Below, piece by piece: positions 58,203 to 64,000 of a DNA stretch of 64,000 bases; within the stretch, counting starts at the first letter, position 1, and each line of letters opens with the position of its first letter. Below the pieces are notes generated by a model. It saw nothing but the letters and a program-made list of their open reading frames with translations. It had not been told where the DNA came from and did not search any database. The position numbers and the translations under genes are program-made. The DNA comes from Talinum fruticosum (lineage: Eukaryota; Streptophyta; Magnoliopsida; Caryophyllales; Talinaceae), in contig JAITYX010000028.1 in NCBI GenBank assembly GCA_021018815.1, positions 6,985,001 through 7,049,000 on the forward strand. Reading direction: 5' to 3'.

Positions 58203-59764
58203 TGAAGGTTTGCTCGGGAGAGTCCGAGTCACCCTAGAGGGGGTGAATAGGGTGATAAAAAATTCTTTTTGAAAACACACTCTTTTTCTCGAAAAGAGAC
58301 AAAGGCGGCTTACGAGTCTATAAACGAGTCGAAAAGATTGGACTCGTAAAGCAATGAATCAAAAGAAACAAGAGCAAGAAAGCGATCCGAGTCTAGAATG
58401 AACTCGGAAAGAAGACACTTTAGATTTTACGTCCTCCTGGGGCGAGAAAACCACTATCCGTCTCAATCCGGACACGAAGTCAAATCCAATATTTTGAGTC
58501 CACAAAATATCGTGAATCGATCGAACCCGAGTTGCTCCCTTGGACAACTCTATACAAGTTTTCCTAGACTCGAAGTTACCTTATCTCGATCTAGTACTTC
58601 CTAGCTGAGATAACCCTTACAGCTAGGGACAACTAAGCCGAGTTAACCTTTACGAGCTTAGTCAAGGGACCTTACAAAGAATGTAAGAAGAGTTTGTAAT
58701 CGAGTACAAGACCTTACAACTCGTAAAGTAATGAATTACGTAATGGGAGTTGTAAGTAGAAGATTGAGAGTAAATACAATGACTTTTCTCAAGTATGTGT
58801 ATTAACAAATAGATTCGGCAATCTTCAAGTCTTGTGAAGTGGCTTCTATTTATAGATGACCGAGCAGAGTAGCCGTTATCTTCATCTCGCCGACCGAGAG
58901 TCCTCTCGTGACCGTTGATAAGAGTTTTTGAGTCACTCGGAAAGTATCCGTTGAAATATGAACGTTGGACAACGGTTTTAACTCTCTTGGAAGTCCCAAA
59001 ACCATCGGTTGTGTCTTGAAAAATGAGGTGGAAACCACCGTTAAGCTTGGCGTTCCAGCTTTTCCGGATATGGAAGCGGACACCTTCGACACAATCTTCT
59101 CGGGACTAAAGCAGGGAAAGTGAAAAGCTATATCTCGCTGGTGATTTGACGTTCGAAGCTCGGCTACTTTTGTAGTTTGAAAAAGGTGTATCCTCGAATG
59201 AATAACCTACAAAAGTAAATCAATTCTAGTTCTCAAAGCATAAAATACTTTGGTCCGAAGTTAGACACGAGATAAGAAAATAATTATGATAATTACGCAA
59301 TTGATTATCCGAGTCGAAATGAAGTGGAATCTTTTGAGTCCAATATCCATGATACTCGAATTCCATCCGACTTGGTCTAAGCGATAGAGCAAGTTCTATA
59401 AAGAATATCGAGTGAGAAAAACTTGATATAGACTAAGCATGAAACAGACTAAGGAGATTCACTCTAACATAAATAGAGCTTGTAGACGAAGTAAGGTTCG
59501 AGTGAGAAAAAGACAAAACATTAGTCCGCGATAAATCTGAGTGAAGATGGACTCGGAATAAAGAACCATTTTTCTGAGTAAAAAACAGATAAGCAACAAA
59601 AGTACTAAGTAAACGATGTATCACTCGGAAAGATACTTATTTTACTCAAAGGAGTTTACGTGATACCGAGAATGCATTGGAATCAAAACTCTAAAAGCAT
59701 GGGGTTGTTATACTCGACTTGTTTAGTGCAACTCGAAATGCATTGAGAAATGTCCGAGTCTTCA
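58203..59764 (-). repeat. 5' LTR of copia element B
   Basis: 1562 bp. On the minus strand it begins TGAAGACTCGGACATTTC and ends CCCGAGCAAACCTTCA. Compared with the 3' LTR it lacks GGAAAC near 58433 and shows indels such as AACGAGTC against AACAGAGTC. Confidence 0.95.
58847..58854 (-). promoter_or_regulatory. LTR promoter TATA box of element B
   Basis: TATAAATA on the minus strand within GTCATCTATAAATAGAAGCC in the 5' LTR, the expected promoter for genomic RNA. Confidence 0.65.
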
Positions 59765-60840
59765 ACCTACAAAAGTAAATCAAATTTTGGTTCTCAAAGT
59801 ACGAAATACTTTGGTCTAATATTAGACACAAATAATAATTTAGGCCCTGTTTGGTTAATGAAAGTCGGAATGGAACTTGATACCCGAGGTTTCAAGTTCC
59901 TTTTCGATTGTTTGGTAGGGATATTTTGAGGGTGGAACTTGAAATCTGAAGGTTTCAAGTTCTCCTTAAAAGAAAGGAATTTGAACCCCCCTATTTAGGA
60001 GGGGATCAATTTTCACCAAGGATTATATTATAAGTATTAAAAAATTAATATTAATTATTTTCTCAAATCTTTTTTGATTCACTTCCATTATCTTTATCGT
60101 ATCCATTACGAAACCCTAAAGCTACCCCCAAGTTGCCCTTGCTACACCACTGCACCACCGAACGTTCACTCGTCCGCCGTCCGCCGTTCGCTCAACCATC
60201 GTCCGTCGTTTGCTCAACCATCATTCGCTGGACACCGGCTCGACCCACCTTGGACACCATTGGCGTGAAGTAAGTATCTAAACCCATCTGGACACCATTG
60301 TTTTAATGGAATTACATGATGATGATGATGGCTTTAATGGCTCCATTGTTAAAGATGATGTGTGTTTGTGGCTTGAGATGATTTAAGATGAATTAAAATA
60401 ATGTGAGCCGTAAAAGGGCTGTGAAGCCTGGTTCCAATGCCATGATTTCCAGTGGCCATTTTTGAGTATTTTCGTGTCTCTGTCAAACCATGATATGCTC
60501 TGTTCAGCTTCAATATCAAATTCTCTCTCTGCTTGCTATTTACAATGTGATCATCTCGCTTCCTTAATTGATTGTTTATTGTGGTCTTCAATTTATTCTT
60601 TAAATTAATAATTAACAATGCTCCATTATAAATAACTTTCAACACCATATCATAATGGATTTTGTACTTATGGTAAGTTATTAAACAAGTATAAATATAA
60701 TATGAGATGCTTATGGAGGTGATTTGTTTTTAATTTGAACCCCCATTTAGCACAAGTTTTTAATTTGAATTATAATATGATTATGGTGGTGATTTGTTTT
60801 ATTTATACTTGTTTTATTTTTAATATGATTTTAACAAAAG

Positions 60841-61960
60841 ATGGCTCCATCTCATCAATTGTTGCTTGTGAGTAAGAGGAAGAAGATGATATTACAATTG
60901 CTCATCACCATTTTACTTGTTATAAATATAGTGAATGAGATGATCTTTGTCTTATTTGTAATGGGTGTGATCATGCGTAAATCACACATGTTGAAATATG
61001 ACAAAAGGGAAAGAAAGCGCCGTAGATTAGATAACTTAAGTTCGCTTATTAAAGTGAGTGATGTAGCTTGTAAAAGCGAACTTCGTATGGATAGACGTAC
61101 GTTTCATATTTTATGTGAGATGCTTAGGGATATAGGGGTTTGGTTGGAACTAGAAACACACCATTGGAAGAGATTGTTGCCATGTTTTTGTGTACTCTGG
61201 CTCATCAACTTAAGAATAGGACAATAGCGAGGTATTTTAAACGAAGTGGTGAAAGTGTAAGTAGGCACTTCAATAGTTGTCCGATTGCAATGTTGAAGTT
61301 ACACAAGCACTTGCTCCTAAAGCCTACACCCATAACGGAAGATTGTGAAGATAGTAGATGGAAATCTTTTAAGGTAAGATACCAACTTTTACACTTATTT
61401 CATAATAAACCTTACGACTTACACGTCTAAGAAGTTGCCTATCATTTTTGTTTTGTAGAATTGCGTAGGCGCCTTATATGGTACTTACATTACTTGTTCA
61501 TGTATCGAAAAAGGATATGCCAAGGTATCGGACTAGGAAGGGTAATCTTGCTATGAATGTGCTAGGTGCTTGCACACCTAATATGGAATTCACTTATGTG
61601 CTACCGGGTTGGGAAGGATCCGCATATGATGGTCGTGTCCTTCGAGATGCACTTTCTAGGCCCCATGGTTTAAAGGTTCCCCAAGGTAAAAATTGTTAGA
61701 CATATAATTATTTTAATAATCACTATATCCTTCTATAATAAGTAATTTTTTAGCTTCACATATGTCAAGGTACATATTATTTGGTAGATGCTTGGATACA
61801 CTAATTGCAAGGGATTCTTGGCACCATATAGAGGTCACCGGTATCACTTGAAAGAGTAGGGGATCGACTGACCAGTGATCTGTAGAGGAATATTTCAACA
61901 TGAAACATTCTAAAGCTAGGAATATAATAGAGCGATGCTTTGGGCTAATGAAAGGAAGAT
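60841..61960 (+). pseudogene. Harbinger transposase (DDE_Tnp_4), three exons, inactive
   Basis: It cuts and pastes the element together with the SANT-like partner. Exon 1 (to 61373) contains the N-terminal HTH/DUF8040-like region SELRMDRRTFHILCEMLRDIG, then, after a lost G in a G run near 61137, NTPLEEIVAMFLCTLAHQLKNR and GESVSRHFN. A GTAAG donor follows at 61374. Exon 2 (61459-61685) starts [11 protein letters not shown] and has [20 protein letters not shown] and [19 protein letters not shown]. Exon 3 (from 61770) has TYYLVDA, LAPYRGHRYHLKE and NIIERCFGLMKGR. Catalytic residues: first Asp is Tyr (61477-61479), second Asp at 61628-61630, Glu at 61930-61932. Frame changes near 61490 and 61790. 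ATG choice at 60841 is tentative. Confidence 0.88.
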
Positions 61961-62045
61961 AAAGGTTTTTGATGTGAAATTTTTCTTATTTCTATTGGTT
62001 TAATTTTGTGCTTCTATAATTTTCTATTTTTTGGAGCCATAAGAA

Positions 62046-62693
62046 TGCAAAAGGATTGTGGGGTATTCCTTTTCCATTTCTTGATGAGTTGGAGAAGATA
62101 TTTGGTGCTGATAGAGCTAATGGAGATGCTTGTGAAGATTATGTGGAAGCTTATGCAGAGGAAGGCTGTTCGGGAGCCTATTGATCTAAGCATGGATAGA
62201 GAAGATCTTAATGATGACGAAGATGAGTCCGTACAATCTACTCAACCATCTCCATGCCTTCCAAAAAGCAAGCAAGGAAGCCAAAAAGAGAGGGAATGAG
62301 GTTGTGGACTTAACTACTTCTTTGCATAATGTGTCTTCTAACTTGTGTGCTTTTATGGATGGTATGAATTCTCATCTTTCCGTGATCGCAAGTGCTTTGT
62401 CTACAACCCAACAACATGAGCAAGTACTGATAGCTCGCGAAATAGAGATTGGTGAACAAAAGAAGAATTTGTTCAATGAAGTCATAAATATCCCCGGACT
62501 CACTAGAATTGAAGCAACAATGGTTGTGAGGAAGTTAGCTTCGACACGAGTAGCCTTTCCATGTTTTATCAATGCCCCGATGATGAGTGGAAGAGAGATT
62601 TCATCCTCAACCTTATTCACCCAAATCTGCCTCCATCTTCCTTCAATCGACATGCGTCATCACTTTATGGTTATTTTGCTATCGAATAATTAG
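62046..62693 (+). pseudogene. Harbinger second protein (Myb/SANT-like), N-terminus missing
   Basis: In plant PIF/Harbinger elements a SANT/Myb-like partner protein binds the termini and imports the transposase. Here only the later half is visible: FPFLDELEKIFGADRANGD (62079-62136), then acidic DDEDESV and KKQARKPKRE-type basic sequence. The best frame (62211-62693) continues NEVVDLTTSLHNVSSNLCAFMDGM and IPGLTRIEATMVVRKLAS. The SANT motif itself and its exon are absent between 61960 and 62046. The final RVAFPCF..SIDMRH part resembles the usual C-terminal tail in a shifted frame. Confidence 0.6.
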
Positions 62694-63776
62694 ATGTCAC
62701 CTTGTATTCCATAAATTTATAAGGTGAACATGAATCTAGTTTCAGGATATTTGGTATTTATATTAAGTTATGATGAGACTATGAACTTAAATTTATGATA
62801 TTCCTATGAAGTCAATTTTATGATATTTGATGTTTATGTCAACTTTTTATGTTTATCTTTTTATGTTATGTAAATTCATGAATTTCATTTATGTATTCAG
62901 TGTATATGTAAAAAAAATAATAAATTATGAAATGCTAAAAAATATTAAGAAAGTCAAATTTTTTTACCGTAAAGTCAAATATATATTACAAGAAAATATT
63001 TAAAATCAAAATAGTTTTTAACTAAAATCAATTTAAATTAATAAAAAGCACAAAAAGTAGTTATTAAATAAAAGTAAGTTTGATCCCATTCCATAACATA
63101 CAACCAAACAACAGAGATAGGAACTTGAATCCATTCTAGTTACCAACCAAACACATGTACTCAAGATTCAAATCCCATACCTAACCCCCAGGTATCATTC
63201 CTTCATCACATTCCATTCTAGTTCTCCAAACCAAACAGGGCCTTAATTAAGATAATTAAGTGCATAATTATCTGAGTAAAAAGGAATGGAATTTTCTAAG
63301 TCTAATATTCATTATACTCAAATTCCATCCGAGTCCATGTCGAAGAAAGATCAAGTTAGATAAAGAATATCGAGTAAGAATACTTGATCTAGACAGATAA
63401 AGTTCAAATGGAACAAGCCGACTAGAAGAGATGAACTAGTGCTGTAATTCACCCGAACTTGTAATATGAAGTCGGATCTGTGTTTAACCGTGTTAGAGCG
63501 ATCTGTTTGAACATGCGATAAATATGAGTGTTGTATGAGTGACTCGGAACTACAAATGTGAAAAGATGAGCTAGAGTATGCTTTCCGAGTCGATCGAAAC
63601 AAATGAAAAACTTATGCAGTAGTTTTGTAACACTCGGAGAAGTTTCTATGTCACTCGAAAAGTTTGTATAGCACTTAGAATGACTTGAAATCAAAACTTA
63701 CAAGAGATGAAGTTTGTACTTGATTCCTTGATAGTACTTAGAATGTTTTTCATGCAAAGTCCGAGTCTTCACCAAA

Positions 63777-64000
63777 TTTTAAAATAATTGTTGTAAAAGA
63801 ATTTCAATCTCTTCTTGTTGCACTTTAGCAAATCTTAACTCTTTTTATGATTAAATTTTTAGATCTTGATTAGTGAAGATAGAAGTATCACTTTTTGATT
63901 AATTATCTTTCTTTAGAGGTAAAAACCCTAAGAGCTCATACTTTTTATTATTTTTCTTGTACTTGGTTGACTTAATGAACTTTTAGAGGGTGAAAATTAT
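63777..64000. other. AT-rich flank to the right of the nested LTR
   Basis: It continues the T-rich, intron-like sequence that precedes 48003. No ORF or motif is visible. Confidence 0.5.

Larger units (their letters stand above)
48938..59764 (-). mobile_element. Complete SIRE/Maximus-type Ty1/copia element B, TSD ACCTA
   Basis: 10,827 bp between perfect duplications ACCTA (48933-48937 and 59765-59769). LTRs of 1570 and 1562 bp enclose primer site, Gag, protease, integrase, RT, RNase H, envelope-like ORF and polypurine tract. LTRs differ mainly by small indels beside TCG/CAG contexts with few clear substitutions, which points to recent insertion. It landed in a solo LTR of its own family. Coding frames are broken and the RT active site carries a D-to-N change. 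Confidence 0.96.
59843..63242 (+). mobile_element. PIF/Harbinger DNA transposon, TSD TTA
   Basis: 3,400 bp. Terminal inverted repeats begin GGCCCTGTTTGGTT at both ends, with internally similar subterminal sequence (GGAATGGAA). TTA flanks it at 59840-59842 and 63243-63245, the target used by this superfamily. It encodes a spliced DDE transposase and the C-terminal half of the second (Myb/SANT-like) protein, both on the plus strand. 59990-60840 is leader-like with short CT/Pro-rich frames, and 62700-63100 is AT-rich without a gene. Confidence 0.95.
48008..63771 (-). mobile_element. SIRE-family solo LTR (TSD CCAAA) interrupted by two later insertions
   Basis: The pieces 48008-48937, 59770-59842 and 63246-63771 (about 1.53 kb together) make one LTR of the SIRE family. 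It starts TAAAGGTTTGCTC (terminal G changed to A) and ends AAGTCCGAGTCTTCA. CCAAA flanks it at 48003-48007 and 63772-63776. Its continuity across both inserts is confirmed by the intact relatives (for example 33700-33790 for the AACCTACAAAA..AATTAATTAAGATAATTAAG stretch). Element B and the Harbinger element are therefore younger than this LTR. Confidence 0.93.

Noticed and set aside
48938..59764. Treating every frame break in element B as evidence of an old, dead element
   Set aside because: LTR pair differences and frame breaks share one context (CAG/CTG), so much of the apparent decay may be sequence error; only base substitutions such as YVND are safer.
60349..60648. Minus-strand frame of 99 codons in the Harbinger element
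   Set aside because: It lies in the non-coding leader between terminus and transposase, opposite to the element genes, with no recognisable motif.

Overview
This window is repeat-dense plant nuclear DNA, almost certainly from a flowering plant. The evidence is Ty1/copia elements of the SIRE/Maximus type with an envelope-like second ORF, a large Ty3/gypsy element of the Tat lineage, a PIF/Harbinger transposon with spliced exons, and long AT-rich spacers. I found no convincing host gene, CRISPR array or intact RNA gene. Almost all recognisable coding sequence belongs to transposable elements, and nearly every frame is interrupted.

Layout: 1-545 is a fragment of a gypsy-type LTR. 544-9879 is SIRE-type copia element A (+), which lacks almost all of its 5' LTR. 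9880-12408 holds a truncated gypsy LTR and a truncated Tat polymerase fragment. 12409-15440 looks like part of a CACTA-like element, with subterminal repeats, four tandem units of about 300 bp and candidate minus-strand exons. 15441-18524 is unassigned, with tRNA-like (SINE-like) pieces. 18525-43320 is one big Tat element (LTR - gag - PR - RT - RNase H - aRH - IN - antisense ORFs - LTR) carrying four solo LTRs. Each of the four has a perfect 5-bp target-site duplication (TSD): 21926-23494 CCCTA, 23900-25742 CTTGT, 26321-28222 AATTC and 32707-34278 ATCGG. 43321-48002 is AT-rich spacer with a hAT-like piece. 48008-63771 is a SIRE-family solo LTR (TSD CCAAA) interrupted twice: by a complete SIRE element B on the minus strand (48938-59764, TSD ACCTA) and by a PIF/Harbinger transposon (59843-63242, TSD TTA).

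How the parts work: the copia elements encode Gag, protease, integrase, RT and RNase H, then a separate envelope-like ORF. In both copies that ORF is preceded at the same distance by a TATA box. The Tat element carries, after pol, an antisense region with a plant-mobile-domain-like protein and a TATA box on that strand.

Caution: many frame breaks coincide with CAG/CTG trinucleotides that read as CGAG, CTCG or CG. CAG/CTG is the symmetric CHG methylation site of plants, so many apparent frameshifts are probably base-calling errors in methylated DNA rather than real mutations. Element boundaries resting on TSDs are firm. Domain calls rest on motifs read by eye.
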